Notes: generated from the sequence alone by a model not told the origin. Positions 8,652 through 16,981 are shown, numbered from the stretch's first letter. The stretch is DNA of 32,732 bases from Stieleria mannarensis (GCF_014154935.1 NZ_JACEHH010000071.1:1-32732); one strand, 5' to 3'. Numbers and translations are program-made.

Positions 8652-8667
8652 TGGCACAAGCTATGCT
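8652..8667 (+). promoter_or_regulatory. Sigma-54 (-24/-12) promoter for ppk2
   Basis: TGGCACAAGCTATGCT matches the sigma-54 consensus TGGCAC-N5-TTGCA/T at all but one core position. The GG (8653-8654) and GC (8665-8666) are exactly 12 nt apart, as required. Transcription would start near 8678, leaving an ~82-nt leader before the ATG at 8760. It is almost identical to the element upstream of usp (17023-17038): both read TTTGGCACAA-N3-ATGC. It sits in the 232-bp divergent gap 8528-8759, in which no other gene is seen. Confidence 0.72.
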
Positions 8668-8759
8668 TCTGATGACGATTCCCTGCCGACCTGCGCGCCT
8701 CGACCGCGTGCCTGCACCGCGCCCTCGCCTGTGGCCACCTCTTTGCCCCCCATTCGGAA

Positions 8760-9920
8760 ATGTCAACCAAGCCTGCTAAACCGTCAAAAAACGGCACGAA
8801 AAACGCAAAGTCGAAGTCAAAAAAGAAGACCAAACGCCGCAATCGGCTGGTCGCTGAGGGTGACACGTCACCGTCGCTGACACCCGACGAGTTGGAGGAC
8901 TTTGAAGTCGATCAATCCGTCGAAGCAGCCCAACAGAGCAAAATCAGCGCGGTCCGTGACATCATCGAGACGACGCCCCCGCACGATGTGCACACGCTGG
9001 CCAAGACATTGGAAGTGATCATCGACGGCGCTTCCCCGGAAGACGCCACCGTGCTGCGTAACGCCTTACTCAAGAAGACGCCCCCCCGTGCCGGCGGTCG
9101 ACGTCGCAGCAGTCCCGACGACCAACTCTCCAGCGGCTGGCGCGATGGCGCGTTCCCTTATCGCAACTTGATGTCGCGAAAGACATATGAAAAACAAAAG
9201 TACAAGCTGCAGGTCGAACTGCTGAAACTTCAGGCCTGGGTCAAAGAATCCAAAGAGAAGGTGGTGATCCTGTTCGAAGGACGCGACGCGGCCGGAAAAG
9301 GCGGCACCATCAAACGCTTTATGGAACACCTGAATCCTCGCGGTGCACACGTCGTCGCGCTCGAAAAACCGACCGAGACCGAACGCGGACAATGGTACTT
9401 TCAACGCTACATCCAACACCTGCCGACCGCCGGAGAAATCGCCATGTTCGACCGGTCCTGGTACAACCGCGCCGGCGTCGAACGCGTGATGGGCTTTTGC
9501 AGCGACGAGGAATATGCGGAATTCATGCGTCAAGTCCCCGATTTCGAACGCAACCTGGTCCGCAGCGGCACCTGGCTGATCAAATTCTGGTTCTCCGTCA
9601 GCCAGGATGAACAACGCCGGCGTTTCAAGGAACGCGAAGCACACCCGTTGAAACAGTGGAAACTGTCCCCGGTCGATCTGGCTTCCTTGGATAAATGGGA
9701 CGACTACACGCGCGCTAAAGAAGCGATGTTCTTCTATTCGGACACCTATGATGCGCCCTGGACCGTCGTCAAATCCGATTGCAAGAAACGCGCGCGCCTG
9801 AATGCGATGCGGTTCGTGTTGAACACGATCCCCTATGCCAATCGAGACCTGGAACGAATCGGCAACGTCGACCCTCTGTTGGTCGGGCGTGCCAACTTGG
9901 TCGCTCAGAACCGCGACTAG
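8760..9920 (+). CDS. ppk2: Polyphosphate kinase 2 (PPK2 family)
   Basis: This cytoplasmic enzyme transfers phosphate between polyphosphate and nucleoside diphosphates. It has 386 residues. The first 30 are lysine/arginine-rich and probably disordered, residues 40-125 form an acidic/helical extension, and the PPK2 core covers about 133-365. Core motifs are the P-loop GRDAAGKGG (174-182), the Walker-B-like MFDRSWYNR (229-237) with ERVMGFC after it, and the arginine-rich lid QRRRFKERE (285-293). The single-domain core fits class I, which usually favours ADP or GDP phosphorylation; class cannot be fixed by eye. The N-terminal extension is longer than in minimal PPK2. No Shine-Dalgarno site precedes the ATG. 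The sigma-54-type promoter at 8652-8667 ties it to the stress island at 12405-20875. Confidence 0.95.
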   Translation: MSTKPAKPSKNGTKNAKSKSKKKTKRRNRLVAEGDTSPSLTPDELEDFEVDQSVEAAQQSKISAVRDIIETTPPHDVHTLAKTLEVIIDGASPEDATVLRNALLKKTPPRAGGRRRSSPDDQLSSGWRDGAFPYRNLMSRKTYEKQKYKLQVELLKLQAWVKESKEKVVILFEGRDAAGKGGTIKRFMEHLNPRGAHVVALEKPTETERGQWYFQRYIQHLPTAGEIAMFDRSWYNRAGVERVMGFCSDEEYAEFMRQVPDFERNLVRSGTWLIKFWFSVSQDEQRRRFKEREAHPLKQWKLSPVDLASLDKWDDYTRAKEAMFFYSDTYDAPWTVVKSDCKKRARLNAMRFVLNTIPYANRDLERIGNVDPLLVGRANLVAQNRD

Positions 9921-9933
9921 CTGGACAGCTTTG

Positions 9934-9959
9934 ACGTAGCTACGCTCGCCAGAGCGTGG
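9934..9959 (+). repeat. 26-nt dispersed hairpin repeat, copy 1
   Basis: The sequence begins ACGTAGCTACGCTCGCCAGA and folds as ACGCTC / GAGCGT (9942-9947 with 9952-9957) around loop GCCA. The related copies at 13898-13923 (minus) and 19729-19754 (plus) keep the flank and loop but have stem ACCTTC / GAAGGT, so the stem positions change together. It lies in the 153-bp gap between ppk2 and the small membrane-protein gene and may act as a terminator, though no T-run follows. Confidence 0.8.
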
Positions 9960-10073
9960 CGACGCACGTGTAGCGCTGTCGGACGAAGATGCGATGCCCC
10001 ACGGCGCAAACGATACGCTACTCTAGTAGCGAGTTCATCGTTTCCACCGCCCGTCTGCCCAAAGGATCCCAGC

Positions 10074-10421
10074 ATGTCCGCCACCAACCCCTATGAATCG
10101 TCCGCCGTTGCTCAACCGATGACGGCCACCCGACGAACCGTCACGGTCAAACGGTTGGACGTCATGTCCTGCGGCACCATGCTGGGCGTGCTGTACGCGA
10201 TCCTGGGTCTGATCGTCGGCGCGATGTTCACGTTGATGGCGTTGGTCGGCGTGGCGGCCCAGGGTGGCGACGCGGTGGCCGGACTGATCGGCGGCATCGG
10301 CGCCATCATCATCATGCCCTTGTTCTATGGCGTCGGCGGCTTCATCGGGGGAATCATCGGGGCACTGCTGTACAACATGTGCGCCACCTTCGTGGGCGGG
10401 ATCAAATTCGATCTGGAGTAA
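10074..10421 (+). CDS. Small integral membrane protein with NPYESS N-terminus
   Basis: This is a 115-residue protein. After a hydrophilic N-terminus holding NPYESS and a basic stretch (RRTVTVKRLDV), there are two glycine-rich hydrophobic segments: about 33-60 (TMLGVLYAILGLIVGAMFTL...) and about 70-103 (GLIGGIGAIIIMPLFYGVGG...). The short tail MCATFVGGIKFDLE follows. The arrangement suggests two or three membrane spans with both ends inside, but no function can be assigned. A similar 'NPY.S' opening is, to my knowledge, common among small planctomycete membrane proteins. GGATC 4 nt before the ATG is a weak ribosome-binding site. The stop is only 11 bp from the stop of the convergent glycosyltransferase gene. 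Confidence 0.8.
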   Translation: MSATNPYESSAVAQPMTATRRTVTVKRLDVMSCGTMLGVLYAILGLIVGAMFTLMALVGVAAQGGDAVAGLIGGIGAIIIMPLFYGVGGFIGGIIGALLYNMCATFVGGIKFDLE

Positions 10422-10432
10422 GCTTCGGACCG

Positions 10433-11749
10433 TCAAAAGACGTGAATGTCTTTGCCGATGATCGCGTGTCCGGCGGCATCGACGACGTTGGACCAGATCT
10501 GCCACTCCTCTTCGATTCGGCGGATCGCGGCCGACCAGGCGTCGTGCCGATGCTCCCCGTCGCGTTTGCTGTTGGCGACCTGTTCATACAGCTTGATCGT
10601 GCGTGCCGCCATTTCCTCCATCGAAAACCGCTGTGCCGTCTGCCACGCCCCGGCTGTCCACTGTCGATAGCGATCGTGCGGTGCGTCATGAACCTGAATC
10701 AACGCGTCAAGAAACCGCTCGGAGACCTGATCATCGGCCAACGCTCCGGCGACCGGGGAAGCAAGGGGTGATTTGACCAACCGTCCGTTTTCACCGTCGC
10801 GAACCACGTCGCGGACTCCCGCTGCATCGACCGCCACGATCGGCACCGACGCCGCCATCGCCTCGGTGATCACCATCGCCTGTGTTTCACTTTGTGAACT
10901 AAACGCGAACACGTCCATCGCATGGTACAGGTCGACCAGATCGTTGCGTGGCAAGTTGCCCAACAGTTTCAAGCGGTCTGACACGCCGTGCTTTTCAAAC
11001 ACACCGCGCACGGTCTTGCCCGACGGCCCCTCGCCGGCCACCACAAACGTCGCGTCGGGAAATTGCTGTACAAATCGGGCGACACAATTCGCCAAGCACT
11101 CCAGTCCCTTTTCCGGCGCCAAACGCCCGACGTGTCCGATGACAAACGATCCTTCGTCGATCCCCAGCCGCTTCCGGGCCGCCGGTCCGTCACCATGCCG
11201 AAACCGAACGACATCCACGCCCGTCGGGATTTCAACCATCGGTCGGGTCACGCCCTGCTCTCGCAAACGCTCCAAGATGGTCTTGCCCGGCGCGATCACC
11301 GCGTCACACAAGTTGCAGTAGCCGACCGCCAATTCGACCACGAATCGCTGCATGGTTTTCGAATCGCCGGGCACATAGTGCGTGTATTTCTCGTACTGCG
11401 TGTGGTGCGTGAACACGACGGGGATGTCGCGCCGGGCCGAAACGCGCAGCGCCGTGCCGCCTAGCAAAAACGGATGATGCGAATGGACCAGGTCCGGCTG
11501 GAACTGGTCCAACCTTGTCGTCAAATAGCCTGGAATCGGCACCGGCACCGAAAAATCGGAACCGTTGAAATGCTGCAGCGCCGGAATCCGCACCACGCCG
11601 GTCTCGTCGGCCGGCGCCCCCTCAAATTCGGGCGCCACGATCAACACCCGATGGCCCAGCGCGCGAAACTCCTGCGTGAACTGCTGCACGCTACGACACA
11701 CGCCACCCACGTGCGGGGTGAACGTGTTGGTAAACATCACCACCTTCAT
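10433..11749 (-). CDS. Glycosyltransferase family 4 (GT-B fold)
   Basis: This is a retaining sugar transferase of 438 residues, probably peripheral on the cytoplasmic side of the membrane. The N-terminal acceptor domain has the GT4 opening MKVVMFTNTFTPHVGGV and the DLVHSHHPFLLG and VFTHHTQYEKY motifs. The C-terminal donor domain starts near residue 200 with IGHVGRLAPEKGLE, then VVAGEGPSG and the E-x7-E motif (Glu288 and Glu296 in SETQAMVITEA), which binds the nucleotide sugar. The pattern resembles diacylglycerol glucosyl- or mannosyltransferases, so a glycolipid product is plausible; donor and acceptor are not readable. The C-terminus runs about 40 residues past the usual end (WSAAIRRIEEEWQIW...). 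It is divergent from the response regulator and convergent with the small membrane protein. Confidence 0.9.
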   Translation of the reverse strand: MKVVMFTNTFTPHVGGVCRSVQQFTQEFRALGHRVLIVAPEFEGAPADETGVVRIPALQHFNGSDFSVPVPIPGYLTTRLDQFQPDLVHSHHPFLLGGTALRVSARRDIPVVFTHHTQYEKYTHYVPGDSKTMQRFVVELAVGYCNLCDAVIAPGKTILERLREQGVTRPMVEIPTGVDVVRFRHGDGPAARKRLGIDEGSFVIGHVGRLAPEKGLECLANCVARFVQQFPDATFVVAGEGPSGKTVRGVFEKHGVSDRLKLLGNLPRNDLVDLYHAMDVFAFSSQSETQAMVITEAMAASVPIVAVDAAGVRDVVRDGENGRLVKSPLASPVAGALADDQVSERFLDALIQVHDAPHDRYRQWTAGAWQTAQRFSMEEMAARTIKLYEQVANSKRDGEHRHDAWSAAIRRIEEEWQIWSNVVDAAGHAIIGKDIHVF

Positions 11750-12404
11750 CGCTCGATTTCCGTCTGGCGTCGTTTCGTTTTCGATTCGGCTCTACAATCG
11801 CCGCCCTCTCCGAGGTCGGCGCGGGGCAAAACTTCGCTTTTCAATCCGCCGAGCTCGAAGAACACGGCGACTCTCCGCACGCACCGGTGACCCGAAAATT
11901 GAGTTGCGGTAGACCGCCGGTAATGCGGTGCAATTGACAGGCCAACGCGACCGCAGCGTTCCGAATTCCGACACGCTTGGTCCGCTGTTTGCATCACAGC
12001 CCGGTGCCCAGCGAAAGTCCCAAACCCTTGGGTGGATCACGACGAGGAGAGATCGTGGAAACGAAACGGCCGACAGAACTCAATCGTTCGGCACGTTGGT
12101 CCTGCCAACGGCTGCTGAACCCTTCGAATTCGCCGCCGGCCGAACGACAGCCTTGCTCTCCCCGCCCGACGGCTTCGGCTTGCGATCCGAACAGGTGGGA
12201 CCTCGTGACGGCATCGTCATCGACGCGGAAAACCGCGGGCCGACCGTGCACTTTCGTCACGGATGTGCGAGAATGCACACCCAAACGTCGATGTCATTCA
12301 CCCGCGTGGAGCGGCTTGGAGTGTTTGCCAACGGCTTGGCATCCCTGATCGCCCCATCGAATCACTCACCCGCAAAACCTTGCCAACGAGTCCTGCGAAC
12401 CACC
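11750..12404. other. 655-bp divergent intergenic region before the response regulator
   Basis: It separates the glycosyltransferase (minus) from the response regulator (plus). The regulator frame stays open back to 11928, but the added 159 residues are low in recognisable motifs and precede a textbook receiver start, so they are treated as non-coding. I see no RNA gene or clear -35/-10 pair. A TGGCATCCCTGATCGC stretch near 12338 resembles a sigma-54 site but has a 13-nt GG-GC step instead of 12. A long 5' leader or upstream control region for the regulator is possible. Confidence 0.5.
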
Positions 12405-13829
12405 ATGTCTAATTCACCGATCAAGCTGCTGCTTGTGGAAGACGAAGACGATTTCCGTGAAACCTCAGCCCGCTGGATGGAGCGGAAGGGGCACGACGTC
12501 AGCGCCGCAGCGAGCGGAGCGGAAGCCTTGGAATTGTGCACCCAAGACAGCTTTGACGTCGCCGTGTTCGACATGAACATGCCGGGGATGTCGGGGATGG
12601 AATTGCTGCAGCGGGTCCAGCAAGACAAGATCGAAATGGAAGTGATCATCTTGACCGGCCAGGGCACGATCGAATCCGCGGTTTCGGCGATGAAGTTGGG
12701 CGCCTGCGACTTCTTGACCAAACCATGCTCGCTGGGTGATTTGGAACACCATTGCATGTTGGCCCGCGATCGAGGCCGCTTGCGGCGCGAAAACAAACAA
12801 CTCAAAGCGATCATCTCGCGGAGTCGCCCCGCGCTGGAACTGGTCGGTGAATCACCGTCGATGCGGCAAGTCGTCAAAATGGTCCACAAGGTCGCCCCCA
12901 CCGACAAGCCGGTCTTGATCCAAGGCGAAAGCGGCACCGGAAAAGAAGTGGTGGCCCGGGCGATCCAGCAAAACAGCCGGCTGAGCGACAAACCCTTTGT
13001 CACCATCAACTGCGCCGCGCTCCCCGAACAGTTGGTTGAAAGCGAACTGTTCGGGCACCAGAAAGGGTCTTTCACCGGCGCGACGGCCGATAAACCCGGT
13101 TTGTTCGAAATCGCCGATGGTGGCACCTTGTTTATCGATGAAATCGGTGAACTGCCGCTGTCGCTGCAACCCAAACTGTTGCGTGTCTTGGAAGACGGCT
13201 CGATGCGTCGCATCGGGTCGCACAAAGAGCGGTTTGTCAACGTGCGAATCATCGCCGCGACCAACCGGGACTTGGCCAAAGAGGTCGAGGCGGGGAATTT
13301 CCGCGAGGATTTGTTCTACCGCGTCAACGTGCTGTCGTTGCAACTTCCCCCGCTGCGGGAACGCAGCGGCGATGTGGATCGTTTGGTCGACCACTACTTG
13401 CCCGTCCCGTGGCATGTCGACCAGGCCGCCCGCGATGCGCTCAACCGCTACCCCTGGCCCGGAAACGTTCGTCAGTTGATCAACGTGATCCAACGCGCCA
13501 CGATCCTGGCCGACGGGCACGACGTGACCCTGGACGATCTGCCGTCGGAAATCGCCGACTGTGCCGATGGCGACGCCCCGCGGCATCCCGGCGACCGTGG
13601 TGGCGCCACCGATTCACCGGAGTCCGACCACAGCGACGCCGCCTTTAAACCCGAATCGCTGAAACTGGACGACATCGCCAAAGCTCACGTGATGTACGTG
13701 CTGGCCAAAGAGAATAACAACAAAGCCAAAGCGGCTCGCGTGTTGGGCATCCACCGACGCAAACTGTATCGATTGCTGGAACGTTTCAACGGCAGCGAAA
13801 CGGAGGCGCCGTTGACTGCGGTCGAGTGA
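12405..13829 (+). CDS. Sigma-54-dependent NtrC-family response regulator (orphan)
   Basis: This transcriptional activator has 474 residues. The receiver domain (6-120) has the acidic pocket VEDEDD, phosphoacceptor Asp56 (VAVFDMNMPG), Thr84 and Lys106 (FLTKP). The AAA+ domain (about 145-370) has Walker A GESGTGKE (174-181), the sigma-54 contact loop GSFTGA (221-226; the common form is GAFTGA), Walker B TLFIDE (241-246), the arginine-finger region FREDLFYRVNVL and WPGNVRQL. A linker leads to a Fis-type helix-turn-helix (about 421-463, NNNKAKAARVLGIHRRKLYRLL). The ATG at 12405 is chosen because the receiver starts right after it. No histidine kinase is adjacent. Three sigma-54 promoters nearby (8652, 16900, 17023) make it the natural candidate activator. 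Its last codons lie in a 16-bp tandem repeat. Confidence 0.94.
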   Translation: MSNSPIKLLLVEDEDDFRETSARWMERKGHDVSAAASGAEALELCTQDSFDVAVFDMNMPGMSGMELLQRVQQDKIEMEVIILTGQGTIESAVSAMKLGACDFLTKPCSLGDLEHHCMLARDRGRLRRENKQLKAIISRSRPALELVGESPSMRQVVKMVHKVAPTDKPVLIQGESGTGKEVVARAIQQNSRLSDKPFVTINCAALPEQLVESELFGHQKGSFTGATADKPGLFEIADGGTLFIDEIGELPLSLQPKLLRVLEDGSMRRIGSHKERFVNVRIIAATNRDLAKEVEAGNFREDLFYRVNVLSLQLPPLRERSGDVDRLVDHYLPVPWHVDQAARDALNRYPWPGNVRQLINVIQRATILADGHDVTLDDLPSEIADCADGDAPRHPGDRGGATDSPESDHSDAAFKPESLKLDDIAKAHVMYVLAKENNNKAKAARVLGIHRRKLYRLLERFNGSETEAPLTAVE

Positions 13830-13872
13830 CACTGCGGTCGAGTGACACTGCGGTCGAGTGACACTGCGGTCG
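13815..13872 (+). repeat. 16-bp tandem repeat across the regulator stop codon
   Basis: The unit ACTGCGGTCGAGTGAC occurs at 13815-13830, 13831-13846 and 13847-13862, followed by a partial copy to 13872. The first unit encodes the final residues of the response regulator and its TGA; the later units repeat that end in non-coding DNA. It looks like a recent slippage expansion. Because the first unit keeps the stop, the protein is unchanged. Confidence 0.92.
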
Positions 13873-13897
13873 CCGGTGGGTGGAAAGCAAGGGCGAA

Positions 13898-13923
13898 CCA
13901 CCTTCTGGCGAAGGTAGCGACGT
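13898..13923 (-). repeat. 26-nt dispersed hairpin repeat, copy 2
   Basis: On the minus strand it begins ACGTCGCTACCTTCGCCAGA and folds as ACCTTC / GAAGGT with loop GCCA. It matches the copy at 19729-19754 almost exactly and the copy at 9934-9959 apart from paired stem changes. It lies in the 161-bp convergent gap between the response regulator and the haemoglobin gene. Confidence 0.8.
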
Positions 13924-13952
13924 TCGATCGGCAAGTCACGCGGTTGCGTGTA

Positions 13953-13975
13953 TCAACTGGTTTACATGCAGTTGA
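13953..13975. terminator. Possible bidirectional terminator hairpin
   Basis: TCAACTG (13953-13959) and CAGTTGA (13969-13975) form a perfect 7-bp stem with a 9-nt loop, followed by an AT-rich stretch (CTTTAAGATTTA). It sits between the convergent response regulator and globin genes, where a terminator is expected. The stem is short and there is no clean T-run, so this is tentative. Confidence 0.35.
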
Positions 13976-13990
13976 CCGCTTTAAGATTTA

Positions 13991-14407
13991 CTACCCATCG
14001 ACGTTGGCGTCGCCGGTGATTTTGTCCTTGTACAGTGCCAATCGTCCCAGGGCGTCATCGACGTCGCGTTTGGAGGCCCCGTTGTCCTCCATCGCGTCGG
14101 CGAAGTGCCCACAGAACTTGGCAAAGTGAACCGCGGTGATCCCGCGACCGGCGTGGATGCGGGTCAAGTCGGCCCCCGAATACTCCGCCGGCCCGTCAAA
14201 GGCCGACGCCAGAAAGTGGAACTGCATCGTCCGCAACCGGTCCATCGAGACGCCCTCGAAAAAGGGTGCCAGCTCCGGATCCTTCAGAACTCGGGCGTAC
14301 ATCTCTTCAACAATCGCGGCGACCGCGGCGGTGCCACCGAGACGGTCAAACAGGGCTTGAGAATCGTCAGACATTAAAATCTCACTGAGTGGGGTCGGCA
14401 ACGCCAT
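13991..14407 (-). CDS. Truncated haemoglobin (group 1-like)
   Basis: This 138-residue haem protein shows the 2-on-2 globin pattern: SQALFDRLGG at the A helix, EEMYARVLKDPELAPFF with Tyr37 at the distal B10 position, MQFHFLASAF in the E region, and IHAGRGI with His85 as the expected proximal F8 haem ligand, then HFAKFCGHFADAM. Such proteins bind O2 or NO, and several act as NO dioxygenases; the function here is not proven. The start is set at 14407 because GGAGG lies 8 nt upstream (GGAGGTTACAACA-ATG), unusually strong for this window; GTG at 14425 and ATG at 14374 are alternatives. This gives an extra N-terminal segment (MALPTPLSEILM) before the globin. It lies 26 bp after ppsA on the same strand, so it is probably co-transcribed from the sigma-54 promoter at 16900-16915. 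Confidence 0.9.
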   Translation of the reverse strand: MALPTPLSEILMSDDSQALFDRLGGTAAVAAIVEEMYARVLKDPELAPFFEGVSMDRLRTMQFHFLASAFDGPAEYSGADLTRIHAGRGITAVHFAKFCGHFADAMEDNGASKRDVDDALGRLALYKDKITGDANVDG

Positions 14408-14433
14408 TGTTGTAACCTCCGACACCGATTCTG

Positions 14434-16848
14434 TCAGGAACCGTCCGCTTCAACTTTCAGAATGTGCATCGTCGTCTTCAACACCGAATCGGGGGTCAGC
14501 GAAAGGCTGTCGATCCCCTGCTGGACCAGAAACTCGGCAAACTGTGGGTAGTCGCTCGGCGCCTGGCCACAGATCCCGATCTTGCAGCCGCTCCGTTTGG
14601 CCTGAGCGATCACGCTGGAGATCATCCGCTTGACCGCTTCGTTTTGTTCATCGAACACGTGAGCCAGAATGGCCGAATCACGGTCGACCGCCAACGTCAA
14701 CTGTGTCAGGTCATTTGATCCGATCGAAAACCCGTCGAAAATCTCCGCGAATTGATCGGCCAGAATCACGTTGCTGGGGATCTCGCACATCACGTAGATT
14801 TCCAAACCGTTTTCGCCCCGCACCAATCCGTGCTTGGCCATCTCCGCTTGCACCCGTTTCCCCTCTTCGATCGTGCGACAGAACGGGACCATCAGCTTGA
14901 CGTTGGTCAGTCCCATCTCCCGGCGGACCCGCTGGGCGGCTTTGCATTCGAGCGCGAATGCATCGCGAAACCGGTCGCTGTAGTACCGCGACGCGCCCCG
15001 AAAACCGATCATCGGGTTCTCCTCCTTCGGCTCATACGCCCGGCCCCCGATCAGATTGGCATACTCATTCGTCTTGAAATCGCTCATCCGGACGATCACA
15101 TCCTTGGGATAAAACGCGGCCGCAATCATCGCGATGCCTTCGGACAAGCGGTCGATAAAGAATTGTGGCTTGTCGTCGTATCCGACGGTCGCCTGCTGGA
15201 CCGCCGCGCGGGTGGCGGAGTCCAGTTGTTGAAAGTCGATCAAGGCTTGCGGGTGCACCTTGACGGAGTTGGAAATGATGAATTCCACCCGCGCCAGCCC
15301 GACGCCGTCGTTGGGCAGCGACGAGAGCGCGAATGCCTCGTCGGGCGTCGCGACGTTCATCATGATCTTGGTCTTTGGTCGCCCGATCGTCCCCAGATCA
15401 ATCGTCTCGACTTCGAACGGCAGTTCTCCGTCATAGACGACGCCGACATCGCCGCTGGCACAGCTGACCGTGACGACTTGGCCGTCACGCAAACGATCAG
15501 TTGCCTCGCCGGTGCCGACGATCGCCGGCAACCCCAGTTCGCGGCTGACGATCGCCGCATGACAGGTCCGACCGCCGCGGTTGGTGATGATCGCCGCGGC
15601 CCGCTTCATCACCGGTTCCCAATCCGGATCCGTCTTGTCGGTCACCAAGATCTCGCCGTCACGGAATTGTGACAATTGATGCACGTCGCGAACCAGACGG
15701 ACCGGCCCCACCGCGATCTTCTCGCCGACCGAACGTCCCTCCAATAGTTGCTGGCCCTGACGCTTGAGATGGTAACGTTGTAATTCGTGCACCGAACGCC
15801 GCGACTGGACCGTCTCCGGCCGGGCTTGAACGATAAACAACTCCCCCGTGTTCCCGTCCTTGGCCCACTCCATGTCCATCGGACAAAACGTCCCGTGAAG
15901 ATCGCTGTAGTGATCCTCGATCACACACGCCCACCGCGCCAGTTGCAAAATGTCGTCGTCGCTGAGTGCCAGACGCTTTGCCATGTCATCGGCGACCGGC
16001 ACGTTCTTGGTCATCTTGCTGCCGCCCAAGTCGTACACCATCTTGATCGACTTGGATCCCACCGTGCGTTTGAGAATCGGCCGATGTCCGTCTCGAAGCG
16101 TCGGTTTAAAAACGTAGTACTCGTCCGGGTTCACGCTCCCCTGGACCACGTTTTCCCCCAATCCATACGCCGCGTTGATCAACACCGCGTCACGAAACCC
16201 GGTCTCGGTGTCGATCGAAAACATCACCCCCGACGACGCCAAATCCGAACGCACCATCTGTTGGATGCCGATCGACAACGCCACCTGCATGTGGTCATAG
16301 TTGTGGTGCGCGCGGTAAGAAATCGCCCGGTCGGTAAACAACGATGCCAAGCAGCGTCGACAGGCGTCCAACAAGCTGGCCTGTCCGCGAACATTCAAAT
16401 ACGTCTCCTGTTGACCGGCAAAACTGGCGTCCGGCAAATCCTCGGCCGTCGCGCTGCTGCGGACCGCAACGTCGGCCAATTCCCCCCGCTGCTTGGACAA
16501 CCGGTGATAGGCGCCGACGATCGCCTTGGACAACTCGTCCGACAGCGGCGTGTCAAGGATCATGTGACGGATGATTCTGCCATGATGCTGCAGCGACCCG
16601 ACGTCCCGATAATTGATCCCGCTCAAAATCTGCTGAATCTTGTCGTCCAGCCCGCTCTCGGATAGATGCCGACGATAGGCCGCCGCCGTCGTCGCAAAGC
16701 CGTTGGGAATCCGCACGCCGCGGGGCGTCAGTTCGCGATACATCTCGCCCAACGACGCGTTCTTGCCGCCGACGATGCCGACATCGCCCATGCCGACTTG
16801 GTCAAACCAGCGAATCGAGTCCGTGGCGGATTCTGCTGCCGTACTCAT
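14434..16848 (-). CDS. ppsA: Phosphoenolpyruvate synthase (pyruvate, water dikinase)
   Basis: This cytoplasmic enzyme converts pyruvate and ATP to PEP, AMP and phosphate for gluconeogenesis. It has 804 residues, near the usual size. The N-terminal ATP-grasp part begins IRWFDQVGMGDVGIVGGKNASLGE and includes VAVRSSATAEDLPDASFAGQQ. The central phosphohistidine domain carries GGRTCHAAIVSRELGLPAIV with the catalytic His near residue 430. The C-terminal PEP/pyruvate TIM barrel includes MVPFCRTIEEG, MCEIPSN and GSNDLTQLTLAVDRDS. The start at 16848 is preferred to the longer frame to 16911 because the sigma-54 promoter at 16900-16915 would start transcription near 16889, inside that extension. It is divergent from usp and probably in operon with the haemoglobin gene. 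Confidence 0.95.
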   Translation of the reverse strand: MSTAAESATDSIRWFDQVGMGDVGIVGGKNASLGEMYRELTPRGVRIPNGFATTAAAYRRHLSESGLDDKIQQILSGINYRDVGSLQHHGRIIRHMILDTPLSDELSKAIVGAYHRLSKQRGELADVAVRSSATAEDLPDASFAGQQETYLNVRGQASLLDACRRCLASLFTDRAISYRAHHNYDHMQVALSIGIQQMVRSDLASSGVMFSIDTETGFRDAVLINAAYGLGENVVQGSVNPDEYYVFKPTLRDGHRPILKRTVGSKSIKMVYDLGGSKMTKNVPVADDMAKRLALSDDDILQLARWACVIEDHYSDLHGTFCPMDMEWAKDGNTGELFIVQARPETVQSRRSVHELQRYHLKRQGQQLLEGRSVGEKIAVGPVRLVRDVHQLSQFRDGEILVTDKTDPDWEPVMKRAAAIITNRGGRTCHAAIVSRELGLPAIVGTGEATDRLRDGQVVTVSCASGDVGVVYDGELPFEVETIDLGTIGRPKTKIMMNVATPDEAFALSSLPNDGVGLARVEFIISNSVKVHPQALIDFQQLDSATRAAVQQATVGYDDKPQFFIDRLSEGIAMIAAAFYPKDVIVRMSDFKTNEYANLIGGRAYEPKEENPMIGFRGASRYYSDRFRDAFALECKAAQRVRREMGLTNVKLMVPFCRTIEEGKRVQAEMAKHGLVRGENGLEIYVMCEIPSNVILADQFAEIFDGFSIGSNDLTQLTLAVDRDSAILAHVFDEQNEAVKRMISSVIAQAKRSGCKIGICGQAPSDYPQFAEFLVQQGIDSLSLTPDSVLKTTMHILKVEADGS

Positions 16849-16899
16849 CGTGACACTCGGGATCAGGTAGGAACAGGAATTCGGTCGCCGCTGACTCGA

Positions 16900-16915
16900 T
16901 GCAATGCGCATGCCA
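16900..16915 (-). promoter_or_regulatory. Sigma-54 (-24/-12) promoter for ppsA and the haemoglobin gene
   Basis: Read on the minus strand, TGGCATGCGCATTGCA fits TGGCAC-N5-TTGCA with one core mismatch, and GG and GC are 12 nt apart. The predicted transcription start is near 16889, giving a leader of about 41 nt before the ATG at 16848. It lies about 110 bp from the oppositely facing sigma-54 site for usp, so one bound activator could serve both. Confidence 0.62.
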
Positions 16916-16943
16916 TCGCCCTTGTGAGCAACGACTCAGCCTC

Positions 16944-16981
16944 GGCGCGCCAATTCGCACAGGCGAGACAATACGCGCGCC
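16944..16981. promoter_or_regulatory. Inverted repeat between the two divergent sigma-54 promoters
   Basis: GGCGCGC (16944-16950) and GCGCGCC (16975-16981) are mirrored around 24 bp that include CAATTCGCACAGGCGAGACA. It lies between the sigma-54 promoters for ppsA and usp, where an NtrC-type activator site would be expected, but nothing shows binding. The rest of the 224-bp gap 16849-17072 holds the two promoters and no gene. Confidence 0.3.

Noticed and set aside
12338..12353. Sigma-54-like TGGCATCCCTGATCGC before the response regulator
   Set aside because: The GG-to-GC distance is 13 nt, one more than sigma-54 tolerates well, and the -12 half is poor.
11928..12404. N-terminal extension of the sigma-54 regulator by 159 residues
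   Set aside because: The receiver domain begins directly after the ATG at 12405, and the extension has no motif or domain character.
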